A stretch of DNA of 64,000 bases from Paenibacillus sp. Its GTDB lineage: Bacteria > Bacillota > Bacilli > Paenibacillales > YIM-B00363. Positions 17,269-27,535 of the stretch are shown here, in pieces. Positions within the stretch are counted from its first letter, which is position 1; each line of letters starts with the position of its first letter. The stretch spans positions 1-64,000 of the forward strand of contig NZ_JAPSKE010000008.1 of the NCBI RefSeq assembly GCF_031177825.1. Direction: 5' to 3'. The notes beneath the pieces are model-generated. The model did no database searches and had not been told where the DNA came from. It saw nothing but the letters and a program-made list of their open reading frames with translations. The position numbers and the translations under genes were made by a program.

Positions 17269-19653
17269 ATGGGCTTGAATAAACCGAAGGGACGGCGCCT
17301 GCCGCTGCTGCCTTTACGGGGGCTCTTGGTATACCCAAGCATGGTGCTCCACTTGGACGTCGGCCGGGAGAAATCGGTGAAAGCCTTGGAGAAGGCGATG
17401 ATCGAGGACAACATGATTTTGTTGTGCACGCAGTCCGAGATCAATATCGAGGAGCCGTCGCAGGACGATATTTATCAGATCGGCACCGTCTCGAAGGTTC
17501 GGCAGATGCTGAAGCTGCCGAACGGCACGATCCGCGTATTGGTGGAAGGCGTCACCCGAGCGGAAATCGTCGAATATGTGCCCAACGCGGAGTATTACGA
17601 GGTTTCGGTGCGGGAGATGCCGGAGCAGCAGACGGCGGATTCCGAGATCGACGCGTTGATGCGGACCGTGCTTGCACAGTTCGAGCACTACATCAACCTC
17701 TCGAAGAAGGTCACTCCCGAGACGCTGGCCGCCGTAACGGACATCGACGAGCCGGGAAGGCTCGCCGACGTCATCTGCAGTCACTTGTCGCTGAAGATCA
17801 AGGATAAGCAAGACATCCTCGAGACGATCGACGTGCGGCAGCGGCTGGAGAAGCTGCTGGGCTTCCTGAACAACGAGCGGGAAGTGCTCGAGCTCGAACG
17901 GAAGATCAACCAGCGCGTCAAGAAGCAGATGGAGAAGACGCAGAAGGAATATTATCTGCGGGAGCAGATGAAGGCGATCCAGAAGGAGCTCGGCGACAAG
18001 GAAGGCCGCGCGGGAGAAGTCGAAGAGCTGCGGGCGAAGCTGAAGGAGACGGACGTGCCGGAAGCGGTGGCCGAGAAGGTCGAGAAGGAAATCGATCGTC
18101 TGGAGAAGATGCCGGCGACGTCGGCGGAAGGCGGCGTCATTCGGGCGTACGTCGACTGGCTGCTGGCGCTCCCCTGGAACATGACGACCGAGGACGACTT
18201 GGACCTCGAGAAGGCGGAGCGGATCCTCGACGAAGACCATTACGGGATGGAGAAGCCGAAGGAACGCGTGCTCGAGTATCTCGCGGTGCAGAAGCTCGTG
18301 AAGAAGCTGAAGGGGCCGATCCTCTGTCTGGTCGGGCCGCCGGGCGTCGGCAAGACGTCGCTGGGGCGTTCGATCGCGAAGTCGCTCGAGAGGAAGTTCG
18401 TCCGCATCTCGCTCGGCGGCGTGCGCGACGAAGCGGAGATCCGCGGCCATCGCCGCACGTACGTCGGCGCGATGCCGGGGCGGATCATCCAAGGTTTGAA
18501 AAACGCAGGCAGCAATAATCCAGTATTCTTGTTAGACGAAATCGACAAGATGGCGATGGACTTCCGGGGGGATCCGGCGTCCGCGCTGCTCGAGGTGCTC
18601 GATCCGGAGCAGAACAATACGTTCAGCGACCACTATATCGAGACGCCGTTCGATTTGTCCAAGGTGATGTTCGTGACGACGGCGAACGCGCTGCATAACA
18701 TCCCGAGACCGCTGCTCGACCGGATGGAAGTGCTGTACATCCCGGGATACACCGAGCTGGAGAAGCTGCACATCGCGGAGCGGCATCTGGTGAGCAAGCA
18801 GCGGAAGGACCACGGTTTGACGGAAGAGCAATTCGAAATCAAAACCGAGGCGATCCAGCGCGTCGTGCGGGAATATACGCGCGAAGCGGGCGTCCGGAAT
18901 TTGGAGCAGCAGATCGCGTCGTTATGCCGGAAGGCGGCGAAGACGATCGTGGCCGATCCGGAGCGGAAGGTAACCGTCGAAGCCGCGGACGTGCCGGAGT
19001 ATCTCGGCCCGCCGAAGTTCCGGTTCGGCCTCGCCGAAGAGGAAGACCAAGTCGGCGTCGTCTGCGGCCTCGCTTGGACCGAGGTCGGCGGCGACACGCT
19101 GCATATCGAGGTGACGGTGCTGCCGGGCAGCGGCAAGCTGACGCTCACCGGCAAGCTCGGCGACGTCATGAAGGAGTCGGCTCAGGCGGCGTTCAGCTAC
19201 GCGCGATCGAAGTCCGAGCCGCTCGGCATTCCGCCGGACTTCCACGAGAAGAAGGATATTCATATTCACATTCCCGAGGGCGCGATTCCGAAGGACGGCC
19301 CGTCCGCGGGCATTACGATCGCGACGGCGCTCATCTCGGCGTTGACCGAGAAGCCGGTGCGGCGGGACGTCGCGATGACGGGCGAGATCACGCTTCGCGG
19401 CCGCGTGCTTCCGATCGGCGGTCTGAAGGAGAAGTCGCTCGCGGCGCATCGCGCCGGCATAAAAAAAATATTGTTCCCCCAAGACAACGAGAAGGATTTG
19501 GGGGAGATCCCCGACAGCGTGAAGCAGGAAGTCGAGTTCGTGCCGGTGTCGCACATGGACGAAGTGCTTACGCATGCGCTCGCCACGCTCGAGAACGCCT
19601 CTTCCGCGGAGCTTCGCCCCGAAGAAGAAGGGGTCGAGGTACCGCAGCATTGA
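17269..19653 (+). CDS. lon: Lon (LonA), cytoplasmic ATP-dependent protease
   Basis: The full-length 794-residue Lon has an N-terminal substrate domain (about 10-205) and coiled-coil (about 205-280). The AAA+ module has Walker A GPPGVGKT (356-363) and VFLLDEIDK. The peptidase domain has the dyad S679 (KDGPSAG) and K722 (GGLKEK), by my count the same numbers as E. coli Lon. It degrades misfolded and regulatory proteins. The ATG is 7 bases after GGAGGTG. It is followed 31 bp later by engB, as in B. subtilis. Confidence 0.98.
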   Translation: MGLNKPKGRRLPLLPLRGLLVYPSMVLHLDVGREKSVKALEKAMIEDNMILLCTQSEINIEEPSQDDIYQIGTVSKVRQMLKLPNGTIRVLVEGVTRAEIVEYVPNAEYYEVSVREMPEQQTADSEIDALMRTVLAQFEHYINLSKKVTPETLAAVTDIDEPGRLADVICSHLSLKIKDKQDILETIDVRQRLEKLLGFLNNEREVLELERKINQRVKKQMEKTQKEYYLREQMKAIQKELGDKEGRAGEVEELRAKLKETDVPEAVAEKVEKEIDRLEKMPATSAEGGVIRAYVDWLLALPWNMTTEDDLDLEKAERILDEDHYGMEKPKERVLEYLAVQKLVKKLKGPILCLVGPPGVGKTSLGRSIAKSLERKFVRISLGGVRDEAEIRGHRRTYVGAMPGRIIQGLKNAGSNNPVFLLDEIDKMAMDFRGDPASALLEVLDPEQNNTFSDHYIETPFDLSKVMFVTTANALHNIPRPLLDRMEVLYIPGYTELEKLHIAERHLVSKQRKDHGLTEEQFEIKTEAIQRVVREYTREAGVRNLEQQIASLCRKAAKTIVADPERKVTVEAADVPEYLGPPKFRFGLAEEEDQVGVVCGLAWTEVGGDTLHIEVTVLPGSGKLTLTGKLGDVMKESAQAAFSYARSKSEPLGIPPDFHEKKDIHIHIPEGAIPKDGPSAGITIATALISALTEKPVRRDVAMTGEITLRGRVLPIGGLKEKSLAAHRAGIKKILFPQDNEKDLGEIPDSVKQEVEFVPVSHMDEVLTHALATLENASSAELRPEEEGVEVPQH

Positions 19654-19684
19654 CGGGGATCGGGGAAAGGTCGGAACCGAACCA

Positions 19685-20269
19685 GTGAAAATTCGCACGA
19701 CGGAGTTTGTCATCAGCGCCGTAAAACCGGAGCAATACCCGGACAGCGCCTTGCCGGAGATCGCTCTGGCAGGGCGCTCCAACGTGGGCAAGTCATCCCT
19801 TATCAATCGTCTCATTCAACGTAAAAACCTGGCGCGCACGAGCGGACAGCCGGGCAAGACGCAGACGCTCAATTATTACCTGATTAACGAAGAGATGTAC
19901 TTCGTCGACCTTCCCGGCTACGGCTTCGCCCGCGTCTCGCAGGAGCAGCGCAAGCAGTGGGGCAAGATGATCGAGAAATATTTAACGGAGCGGCAAAATT
20001 TGCGCGCCGTGTTGCATCTGATCGACATCCGCCACCCGCCGTCGGCCGAAGACGTCATGATGAGCGAATGGCTGCACCATATCGGCCTCGAGACGTGCGT
20101 GGTGACGACGAAGGCGGACAAAATTCCGAAAGGCAAGCGCCCGCAGCACGTGAAGATCATTCGCGAGAAGCTGCAGCTGCCCAAGGACCATCCGCTCGTC
20201 GTCTTCTCCTCCGAGGAGGGACTCGGTAAGGACGAGTTATGGAGCTGGATCGAGGGAAAGCTTTCCTAG
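19685..20269 (+). CDS. engB: Ribosome biogenesis GTPase EngB/YsxC
   Basis: The 194-residue GTPase helps assemble the 50S ribosomal subunit. The start is the GTG at 19685, giving [19 protein letters not shown], which aligns with B. subtilis YsxC; the upstream frame is an extension into lon. G1 is GRSNVGKS (about 30-37), G3 is DLPGYGFA and G4 is TKADK. The ribosome binding site is weak (GGAACCG), so translation may depend on lon. It ends the lon unit; a very strong terminator follows. Confidence 0.96.
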   Translation: MKIRTTEFVISAVKPEQYPDSALPEIALAGRSNVGKSSLINRLIQRKNLARTSGQPGKTQTLNYYLINEEMYFVDLPGYGFARVSQEQRKQWGKMIEKYLTERQNLRAVLHLIDIRHPPSAEDVMMSEWLHHIGLETCVVTTKADKIPKGKRPQHVKIIREKLQLPKDHPLVVFSSEEGLGKDELWSWIEGKLS

Positions 20270-20276
20270 ATACGCG

Positions 20277-20326
20277 AAGGGGCTTCCCTTCAAGCAGAAG
20301 CGCTGCTTGAGGGGAAGCCCCTTTTC
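20277..20326 (+). terminator. engB terminator
   Basis: A 21-bp stem (20277-20297 with 20303-20323, one G-T pair) and a short T-tract. It lies between convergent genes. Confidence 0.85.
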
Positions 20327-20330
20327 CCGT

Positions 20331-21893
20331 TTATTTCAGACCTTTGCTCTTCAGGAATTGGTCCCATTGCTTCGCCACTTCGGCGTCGACCTTCTCGATT
20401 CCGGAGGCTTTCAGCTTCTCCAGAAATTCCGGCAGCACTTGATCGGGATCCACGGCGCCGGTTTCAAGCGCGGAGCCGTATTCGTTCTTCACCGCGTTGA
20501 TGTTGGCGATTTCCGCCTTGATCGATTCCTCGTTCACGGAAAATCCGTTGCTCGCCGGCACGACTGCGTTGTCGTTCAGCTCGATCGTCTTTTCCCATGT
20601 GTCGGGCGCTTGGCCCGGCTTCAAGTAAGCGTTGAATTGATTGCCGAACACCCAGTCCCCGTTGGGGGCGTAACCCGAGCCTTCGATCGGCTCGATGTAC
20701 AGGTCGTCGACCTTGTTGTAATGCTTCCCTTCGATCCCGTTGCAGATCAGGTTATACAAGGTTTTGTCGGTATTGAGCAAGTTCAGCAGCATTAACGCGC
20801 GTTCCGGATGTTTGGAGTTTTTATTGATGACGTGCATCGCGCTGGCGATCCCGGTGAAGTAACTGTCTGCGATCGGGACGTACACGACGTCGTTGCCGCC
20901 GTTCATCGCTTTCTCGCCGATTTCGCCGCCCGGCTTCGACGTGAATTCGATGCCGACCGCGACATTGCCCTTGCTTTTCAAGTCGTTGATGTTTTGGAGC
21001 ACCGGAGCGTCTTTATTGATATATCCCGCTTGATACCAAGCGCGAACCGTACGGTAATAGTCCGCCTTCGCTTCGTACGATTCGATCGTCGTCGCGAGTT
21101 TATATTCCGGATCGTCTTTCTTATAAGAAACCGGCAAGCCCGGCGCGCCGACGATCGAACGATCCGTAAAGAAGCCGTTGGAGTTCTGCGCGAGACCGAG
21201 CGGAATGACGTCGGGTTCGTTATCCTTGAGCGTCTTTAGGAACGGCTCGATGTCTTTGTAGGTTTGGATCGCGCTTACGTCCAGATTGTATTTGTCGATG
21301 AATCGCTTCTGAACGACGAAGCTCACCTGCTTGGCGGCGACTTGATAAATCGGGAAGCCGTACACCTTGCCGTCCGCGGCAAACATATCCGGCCAGAATT
21401 TATCGGGGATATTGGCGCGGGCTTCCGGCATGTTCGCTTGGATCATCTCGTCCGTAAGCTCGAGATAGGCGCCGCGGTCGATATAAGGCTGATAGTTGCC
21501 CAACCAGCCCTTGGAGCTCCATGCGATGTCGAAGTTTTCGCCGGCCGCCAGCATAGCGTTCAGCTTCGGCTCGTATTCGTCGAAGGTGAGAGGCACTAAC
21601 TCGACCGTCGCGTTAATTTTCTCTTTGATATATTTGTTGATTTCGTCGTTGACCAAGTCCTGATCCGGGCCGGGGTTCGCCGCGACCGGATACAGGAACG
21701 TCAGCTTCGCTTCGGGCAGCGCCGGTTCGGCGGGCTCCTGCGCGGTCGGCTCTTGCTTCGTTTCCGTTTCGGCGGGGGGAGGCGTCTCTTCCGCGGTTTC
21801 GGATCCGGCATTGTTGTTGCAGGCCGCTAATACGCTGACGAGGAATAATAACAAGCAAAGCTGAAGCATCGCGAATTTCTTGGCTTTGTGCAT
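20331..21893 (-). CDS. Lipoprotein solute-binding protein of a sugar-type ABC importer
   Basis: The 520-residue protein has a lipoprotein signal (Cys25 in VLAAC) followed by an acidic, Pro/Thr/Glu-rich linker (about 28-55) and a family-1 extracellular binding fold (KLTFLYPVAANPGPDQDLV onward). The C-terminal part after about residue 450 resembles the extra domain of LplA/YtcQ-type binding proteins (DUF3502). The start at 21893 follows GGAGGG; the upstream frame lacks a ribosome binding site. It is the third structural gene of the minus-strand transporter cluster. The ligand, probably a plant-derived oligosaccharide, cannot be told from sequence. No ATPase is encoded nearby, as in systems that share MsmX. 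Confidence 0.9.
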   Translation of the reverse strand: MHKAKKFAMLQLCLLLFLVSVLAACNNNAGSETAEETPPPAETETKQEPTAQEPAEPALPEAKLTFLYPVAANPGPDQDLVNDEINKYIKEKINATVELVPLTFDEYEPKLNAMLAAGENFDIAWSSKGWLGNYQPYIDRGAYLELTDEMIQANMPEARANIPDKFWPDMFAADGKVYGFPIYQVAAKQVSFVVQKRFIDKYNLDVSAIQTYKDIEPFLKTLKDNEPDVIPLGLAQNSNGFFTDRSIVGAPGLPVSYKKDDPEYKLATTIESYEAKADYYRTVRAWYQAGYINKDAPVLQNINDLKSKGNVAVGIEFTSKPGGEIGEKAMNGGNDVVYVPIADSYFTGIASAMHVINKNSKHPERALMLLNLLNTDKTLYNLICNGIEGKHYNKVDDLYIEPIEGSGYAPNGDWVFGNQFNAYLKPGQAPDTWEKTIELNDNAVVPASNGFSVNEESIKAEIANINAVKNEYGSALETGAVDPDQVLPEFLEKLKASGIEKVDAEVAKQWDQFLKSKGLK

Positions 21894-22020
21894 CTCTGAA
21901 CCCTCCAATTGTATAATTCCATGAATGCTGCTCTTTTCCTGCGAATGACTGACCGGATGTCCCGACGAATCGACCACCCCCTTCCGTATTGGCTCGACCG
22001 CGGACGGACGTCCCGGCCCG

Positions 22021-22908
22021 TTACCCCTTTAAAGAACCGACGGTAATGCCCTTCACGAAATACTTCTGGAAGAACGGGAAGACGATCAGCATCGGTCCGC
22101 CGGCGACGATCGCCATCGCCATGCGCACCGACAATGTCGGGAATTCGGCGAAGCGCAGCTTGTCGGCCACCTCCGCCATCGGCGAATTCGCGAGGAATTC
22201 GGCTTGGGACAAGATGCGCACGAGCAGCAGCTGCAGCGGGATGTACTTGTCGCCGTCCAGGAAGAGCATCGCGTAAAACCATTCGTTCCAATAGCCGAAC
22301 GCGATGAACAAGCCCAAGGTGGCGAGAGCGGGCGTAGACAACGGCAGAATGATCGTAAGGAAAATGCGGAACTCCTTCGCGCCGTCCATCTTGGCGGATT
22401 CGATGATTTCCTTGGAAATTTTGTCGAGGAACCCTTTCATGATCATGATATTGAACGGGCTCATCACGGCCGGAATAATGAGGGCGGCGAGCGTATTTTT
22501 CAAATGTAAATACTGTGTCATCAAAATGTAGAACGGGATGAGTCCGCCGTTGAACAGCATCGTGAAAAACACGTAAAACGTGATCGGGCGGTTGTACCGG
22601 AAATCCGTCCGCGAGATCGGATATGCCATCAGCGCCGTCATGAACAAGGAAAGCGCCGTGCCCAGCACGGTGATCAAAAACGTGACGCCGTACCCGCGCA
22701 GCAGCGTCCCGGGCTTTTCGAACACGATCCGATACGCCTCGAAGCTCCATTCCGACGGAATGAATCGGTATCCGAGCTGCTGCAAGCTGGTCTCCGAGCT
22801 GAGCGAGATCGAGATGACCAAGACGAACGGCAAGGCGATGAACAAGCAAACGACGATGAAGAAAACGTTAATGAACAAATGGGGCAACGGATTCGATTTC
22901 GCGATCAT
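22021..22908 (-). CDS. Sugar ABC transporter permease, LplC/YtcP type
   Basis: The 295-residue membrane protein has six predicted membrane segments and the ATPase-docking EAA loop ESAKMDGAKEFRIFLTIILP (about 182-201). The closing block FFQKYFVKGITVGSLKG is typical of the second permease (MalG/LplC side). The gene lies 19 bp downstream of the first permease gene, so the two are co-transcribed, and 127 bp upstream of the binding-protein gene. Confidence 0.92.
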   Translation of the reverse strand: MIAKSNPLPHLFINVFFIVVCLFIALPFVLVISISLSSETSLQQLGYRFIPSEWSFEAYRIVFEKPGTLLRGYGVTFLITVLGTALSLFMTALMAYPISRTDFRYNRPITFYVFFTMLFNGGLIPFYILMTQYLHLKNTLAALIIPAVMSPFNIMIMKGFLDKISKEIIESAKMDGAKEFRIFLTIILPLSTPALATLGLFIAFGYWNEWFYAMLFLDGDKYIPLQLLLVRILSQAEFLANSPMAEVADKLRFAEFPTLSVRMAMAIVAGGPMLIVFPFFQKYFVKGITVGSLKG

Positions 22909-22927
22909 AGAGGTTCGCCTCCTTGTT

Positions 22928-23920
22928 CTAGAATAAAGCGCTGTCTTTGTCGATTCGCCGGACGAGGGCGTTGGCGGATACGACGGTGATCAAGCCGACG
23001 ACGGACTGGAGGAAGCCGACCGCCGCCGCGGAATTCATATCCGCCAGCTTCGTCAGCGCCCGGTACACGTACGTATCGATGACGTCCGTCGTCGGGAAGT
23101 TCATGCCGACGTTGTTCGGCAGGAAGTAATGGAGCCCGAAGTCGCCGCGGAAGATGTTGCCTAACCCGAGAATGAACAAAATGACGACCAGCGGTTTAAG
23201 CAGTGGCAGGGTGATGCGCGTCATCATCTGCACCCGGGTCGCGCCGTCCAGCTTGGCAGCCTCGTAGTATTCGGTACTGATCCCCGTAATGCCCGCGTAA
23301 TACACGAGCGTAGAAAACCCGATGCCCTTCCACAGCGATACTAACGGCAGAAGGAACATCCAAGGCGTCGTCTCCAAATACCAGCTCCGGGGCTCCAGTC
23401 CGAACCATGCGAGAATCGTATTCAGGTACCCGTTCTCGAAATCGAGGAAGGCGTTCCCGATATAGCCCACCAGCACCATAGAAATAAAAAACGGCAAAAA
23501 CAACGTCGTCTGGTAAATCTTAATGAGGCGGCCCGTCAATTCGTTCATGAGCAGGGCGAGCAGCAGCGCGGCGACCGTGCCGAGAATGATGTAAGTAAAG
23601 TTGTACAGCAGCGTATTCCGAATGATACGGATCGCGTCTTGCGCTTTAAACAGGAACTCGAAATTTTGCAGTCCGACCCACTTGCTTCCGAAAATGCCTT
23701 GATCGTACCTGTAATATTTGAAGGCCAGTATCAATCCGACCATGGGCAGGTACGCGATGACGAATTTAAAAACGATACCCGGCAACGAAAGCAGCAATAG
23801 CTCTTTATTTTTTCGAATATGTCTGAATTCGTTTCGAATCCAGCTCCCGACCGATGTCCGCGGCCGGGCCGCGGCGCCTCCGCCGCTCGCGCTAAGTCGA
23901 GACGGCTCCGTCTTTCTCAT
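22928..23920 (-). CDS. Sugar ABC transporter permease, LplB/YteP type
   Basis: The 330-residue membrane protein has six membrane segments with an N-terminal cytoplasmic extension and the EAA loop EAAKLDGATRVQMMTRITLP. The start is the ATG at 23920, six bases after GGAGGAGATCAAG; an ATG at 23935 would place GGAGG inside the coding region. It pairs with the LplC-type permease. A 174-bp gap with a terminator separates it from the AraC regulator gene, so the transporter probably has its own promoter; AACACTATAGTG in that gap includes a candidate -10 (TATAGT). Confidence 0.92.
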   Translation of the reverse strand: MRKTEPSRLSASGGGAAARPRTSVGSWIRNEFRHIRKNKELLLLSLPGIVFKFVIAYLPMVGLILAFKYYRYDQGIFGSKWVGLQNFEFLFKAQDAIRIIRNTLLYNFTYIILGTVAALLLALLMNELTGRLIKIYQTTLFLPFFISMVLVGYIGNAFLDFENGYLNTILAWFGLEPRSWYLETTPWMFLLPLVSLWKGIGFSTLVYYAGITGISTEYYEAAKLDGATRVQMMTRITLPLLKPLVVILFILGLGNIFRGDFGLHYFLPNNVGMNFPTTDVIDTYVYRALTKLADMNSAAAVGFLQSVVGLITVVSANALVRRIDKDSALF

Positions 23921-24049
23921 CTTGATCTCCTCCATCCGTGTCTTGCTCCCATCATGCCATGGCGTTCGAGCGAAGCACTATAGTGTTAACAACGAAAAAC
24001 TGCCTGCCGGAGGTGTAAAATCCTCGAAATTATATAGAAACTCAATACG

Positions 24050-24090
24050 AAAAGCCGCCTCCGCTCGAAATTCGAGAACGGAGGCGGCTT
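24050..24090 (-). terminator. Terminator of the AraC regulator gene
   Basis: On the minus strand AAGCCGCCTCCG and CGGAGGCGGCTT pair around a 15-base loop, then TTCG; part of the loop can also pair (CTCGAATTTCGAG). Confidence 0.75.
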
Positions 24091-24109
24091 CGGGTCCGGG
24101 GCGATGGCG

Positions 24110-26434
24110 CTAAGACAAGGCGCGTTTGATTCGGAACTCTTTCGGCGTGCAGCCGAACTTCCCCTTGAACAGTCTGAAGAAGTAGCTTTGGTTGGCGTAC
24201 CCGCACTTCTCCATGATTTTCGCGATCGGATGATCGGTTCGAAGCAGCAGCTCCTGCGCGTGGCGCAGCCGGACGTCGTTGATATATTCCGTTACCGTTA
24301 CGCCCGAGCTTTCCTTGAACAGCTTCCCGAGATAGGCCGACGTCAGCTTGACGGTGGAGGCGATCGTTTGTTGACTTAAGTTGATGTCGGGAAACTTCTG
24401 TTCGATCAATTCTTTCACGGTTTCGACGATCCATTCGTTCCGCTCGACGCTTGCGGGCCGCTGCCCTTCGCATATTTTCGCGCAAACCGCAAGGAAGGAC
24501 ATGTACATCTCCTCGAGCGTCTCTTGTTCGTTGGGGATTTTATGGATCGAATCCATGTCGACGGAGAGCGAGACGATGCGGTTGTTCGCGATGTCCGCCG
24601 CCGTGTTTTGGAGCACCCAGGCCAGATCGGATATCGCTCGCCTCATGTCCTCGTACTGGAATTTGATCAATAGGGAGAAAGCTTTCTCGAGCTCGCTGCC
24701 CGCTTCCGTCAGCTGGCCCTTCTTCAGCGCCTCCGACAATCTTCGTTCGATCTCGTTCGGCAAATATTTCATCGGATTGGCGGCGTTATCCCGGATATCC
24801 CCCGGCGCGACGATCGAGCGGTACCCGAATGCGAACGAGTACAAGCTTAATTGGTACGCCTGATGGTAGGCGGCGGAGAGCTGCGGAAACTGGGAGACGG
24901 GGCCGCCGACGCCGCAGGACAACGAGATGCCGTAATATTGCTCGATCGTGGTCTGAATATCCCGGATCGACGCATGGAGCCGCGGGATCGCGCCGTCCTC
25001 CGACGTTCCCGATACGACGATCGCGATGTGGTTCGCCTGCATGTCGACGGTTTCGCTGCGGAAGGAGCGGGACATGATCTCCTGCGCGATGTTGACGATC
25101 GCGAAAGCGTAAAGCTTCTTGGAAGCGCCCGAGGCGCCGCGTTCGTAAGCCGCGTAGCGGTCGATGCGCAGCACGCAGATCGAGATCGGCTCGTGGATTG
25201 ATATTCGAAGGTCGTGACGTTCGATGAGCCGCTGCGCGTCGCGATGGGAAAACAACGGGCTGTCGGTGAGAAATTTCCGTAGATAATATTTGTTTACGAT
25301 TTGTTCGGAGCTGATTTCTTGCAGCTTCTCGGACAAGCGGAGGACGTTATCGCTCATGAGATCGAGCTCGGTGCCTTCGACTGCGGGAGCCGCTTCGGCT
25401 TCGTCCATGACATGGGGTCTTAGACGCCTGAGCATCGTCTCGATCGGATCGTACAGCTTATAGGACAGCCAGACGGAGAGGGCGACGGACAGCAGCAGGA
25501 AGGCGCCCGAGATCAGGAGCGAGGTCGCTCGGGCATCCGACACTTCCTTCATTAACTTCTCGTAAGGCTGCAGGTACAAAATCGTCCAATCCCCGATGCC
25601 GTCCATGTAGGTGACCATGCTTTTTTCTTGCCCCGTGTTCCCTACGACGAACCCGGATTGCCGCCCGAAGGATGCCCGATCCCGTTCCACTAGGGAGGCG
25701 ATCTCGTTATGGTCCAGGCCCTCCGGGGCACTTCGGCCCTCCCCGAAAAAGAGCGTGCCGTCGGACGTTCGGATATAGATGTCCCCGCGGTCCTCGCCGC
25801 CGATGCCGTTCATGTTCTCCAAGCTGTCGAACACCCAATCGGAATCGACGAAAAATACGATGGCCGATCGATGTTCGTCGAAAGGTACGTACGCGTCGGT
25901 AACGATGAACGCGAACGCGTGGATTCGGCTGTCGCCTTCGGCGATGCTGACCGGTATAAGCTGCATAATCGGATGCGGGCGAGGCGGATGAAGCAGCCAT
26001 TCCAGCGTCATCGATTTCGTGATGCCGCCGTCGATCAGGAACGAAGTGGAAGAACCGTAGAGCTCGCGTTCGGCGGCGTTATATACCGCGATATCTTGAA
26101 GGAAGGAGGACGCTTCCATAAGCTGGCGCATTTTCAGATATCCTCGTATGTATTCCATCTCGGTCGGTTCGGAGAACATCAGGGGCATCAAATAATTGTC
26201 CTTCAGCGAGAACGAGGAGAGGTGGGCGATGATTTCATGCATGTAGGATAGATTATATTGGATTTGCGTCAACACCTTCAGGTTGGAATCCTCCTGCGCG
26301 CGCTTGACCGATCGCTCCAAGATGTAGGTGTTCGCTACCGATAAGCCCGTCAGGATCAGCGTCATCGACAGTATGATCGAAACCGTGACGCGTTGGAAAT
26401 ATTTTTTGGATTTAAAGAAGCCGAAGGTTTTCAT
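24110..26434 (-). CDS. Membrane-bound AraC-family sensor-regulator
   Basis: The 774-residue protein begins with a membrane segment (about 15-37), an extracellular sensor of about 260 residues (Cache-like, inferred from layout) and a second membrane segment (about 300-322). A HAMP-like linker and a middle domain with LSCGVGGPVSQFPQLSAAY come next. The C-terminal AraC domain has two helix-turn-helix units, the second ending in IMEKCGYANQSYFFRLFKGK. This one-component design is common in Paenibacillus beside sugar importers, so it most likely activates the downstream permease genes. Start 26434 has GAAAGGG. A cre-like box overlaps its promoter. Confidence 0.9.
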   Translation of the reverse strand: MKTFGFFKSKKYFQRVTVSIILSMTLILTGLSVANTYILERSVKRAQEDSNLKVLTQIQYNLSYMHEIIAHLSSFSLKDNYLMPLMFSEPTEMEYIRGYLKMRQLMEASSFLQDIAVYNAAERELYGSSTSFLIDGGITKSMTLEWLLHPPRPHPIMQLIPVSIAEGDSRIHAFAFIVTDAYVPFDEHRSAIVFFVDSDWVFDSLENMNGIGGEDRGDIYIRTSDGTLFFGEGRSAPEGLDHNEIASLVERDRASFGRQSGFVVGNTGQEKSMVTYMDGIGDWTILYLQPYEKLMKEVSDARATSLLISGAFLLLSVALSVWLSYKLYDPIETMLRRLRPHVMDEAEAAPAVEGTELDLMSDNVLRLSEKLQEISSEQIVNKYYLRKFLTDSPLFSHRDAQRLIERHDLRISIHEPISICVLRIDRYAAYERGASGASKKLYAFAIVNIAQEIMSRSFRSETVDMQANHIAIVVSGTSEDGAIPRLHASIRDIQTTIEQYYGISLSCGVGGPVSQFPQLSAAYHQAYQLSLYSFAFGYRSIVAPGDIRDNAANPMKYLPNEIERRLSEALKKGQLTEAGSELEKAFSLLIKFQYEDMRRAISDLAWVLQNTAADIANNRIVSLSVDMDSIHKIPNEQETLEEMYMSFLAVCAKICEGQRPASVERNEWIVETVKELIEQKFPDINLSQQTIASTVKLTSAYLGKLFKESSGVTVTEYINDVRLRHAQELLLRTDHPIAKIMEKCGYANQSYFFRLFKGKFGCTPKEFRIKRALS

Positions 26435-26478
26435 GACATCGACCCTTTCTTCTAAGGACTGGGCTGTTAATATATAGT

Positions 26479-26492
26479 TGTAAACGGTTTCG
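26479..26492. promoter_or_regulatory. CcpA cre-like box at the AraC regulator promoter
   Basis: TGTAAACGGTTTCG matches the cre pattern TGWAANCGNTNWCA at 13 of 14 positions. It sits between minus-strand TTTGCG and TATATT boxes about 50 bp upstream of the regulator gene. A weaker copy (TGGAAACGGTTCGC) is at 26514-26527. Confidence 0.6.
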
Positions 26493-26527
26493 CAAACGCG
26501 CGCAAGCCTATTTTGGAAACGGTTCGC

Positions 26528-26683
26528 GGAAATCCCCATTCGTACGAGGGATGAAGAGAACGCCCCGCACGAAAGCGAGGAAGTCATGGAATTTTCCGGC
26601 CTCTCTTCGCCATATCCCGGATTTTCTCGATTTTTGCCCGAAATTCAAGAACGAGCGGCAGGCATTTCGATTCTCCTTTGGTG
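26528..26683. other. Upstream part of the gap between two divergent genes
   Basis: About 155 bp with no gene seen between the cre boxes and the TATAAT (26684-26689) that probably drives the 196-residue protein. Confidence 0.4.
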
Positions 26684-26748
26684 TATAATGTATACACGGG
26701 GACCGAAACCTGCGTTTCCTAACCTTGAAGAATTGAGGAGATCTTGGT

Positions 26749-27339
26749 ATGGCTCAGCGGTTAGCGACTGAATACGTCAATACCTGTCTGGTCTTGGATG
26801 AAGCCGAATTGTCCCAACTCCTGCTGCTTTTTCAGAATCATAACCTTGTGTTTAAAGTGAAAGTGATGGAGAACGGCGACCAAGAGGTCGTGTTCGAGAA
26901 CGCTTCCGGGACGGATTCGCTTGCGCTGACGTTCGAACGGAGGCTCGGCAAGTACGTGCTCGAGGGCTATTGCCGATTCACCGATCTGAAGCTCGCGAAC
27001 GCGATGCGCAAGGCCGTATCCCAGTTTAAGGGAGATGCGGTCGTCAATCGAATTTATGAATATTATACGGTCCAGTATCGATACCGCGCCGGCGCGGTCG
27101 TCCGCATTACGGAGCTGACGAAGCGCGGGGAACGGCTCGTGTACGAGCATAAGGACACGATCGGCGAGCTCGCGCGGACGTTCCAAGGCATCGGAGCCGA
27201 AGCGGAAATTCAGGTGCTGCGCCTAGAGATCAACGAATGGCTCGACCGGCGCAACGGCCTCGGGAATGCGGCGGAGGTGGCCCGAATCGACGCGGAGCTG
27301 AAGCGATTGTCCCATCGATTGTTCGTGTTGGAGGCATAA
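26749..27339 (+). CDS. Unrecognised 196-residue soluble protein upstream of speD
   Basis: I do not recognise the family with confidence. The protein has no signal peptide or membrane segment. It has a beta-rich first half (LVFKVKVMENGDQEVVFENA and RRLGKYVLEGYCRFTD) and a helical C-terminus with heptad Leu (about 150-196, RIDAELKRLSHRLFVLEA), possibly a dimer coil. The ATG follows GAGGAG. TATAAT at 26684-26689 gives a likely promoter, and a strong terminator follows, so it is a single-gene unit. It has the same codon use as its neighbours and no sign of recent transfer. Confidence 0.75.
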   Translation: MAQRLATEYVNTCLVLDEAELSQLLLLFQNHNLVFKVKVMENGDQEVVFENASGTDSLALTFERRLGKYVLEGYCRFTDLKLANAMRKAVSQFKGDAVVNRIYEYYTVQYRYRAGAVVRITELTKRGERLVYEHKDTIGELARTFQGIGAEAEIQVLRLEINEWLDRRNGLGNAAEVARIDAELKRLSHRLFVLEA

Positions 27340-27353
27340 TATGCATCCTAAGG

Positions 27354-27382
27354 AAATCCGCTCTTCGGAGCGGATTTTTTTT
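27354..27382 (+). terminator. Terminator after the 196-residue protein gene
   Basis: AAATCCGCTC-TTCG-GAGCGGATTT, a UUCG tetraloop hairpin followed by a long T-run. Confidence 0.93.
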
Positions 27383-27485
27383 ATGCGAAGCAAGCTCTCG
27401 CCTTCCGCGAAACGCATACGGTAAGGGGGGAGCCCCTCGGAAATGTTAAGAATTGGCTGGCCGGGCGTTTTCCCTAAAAAAAGTA
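27383..27485 (+). other. Spacer between terminator and speD promoter
   Basis: About 100 bp with no gene or clear element seen. Confidence 0.4.
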
Positions 27486-27514
27486 TTGCATTTCGGTTCG
27501 AATGATGTTACTTT
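27486..27514 (+). promoter_or_regulatory. speD promoter
   Basis: TTGCAT (27486-27491), 17 bp, TACTTT (27509-27514) with a TG extension. Predicted transcript start near 27521 leaves a leader of about 140 nt. Confidence 0.55.
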
Positions 27515-27535
27515 TAACATCGTTGAAAAAATTAA

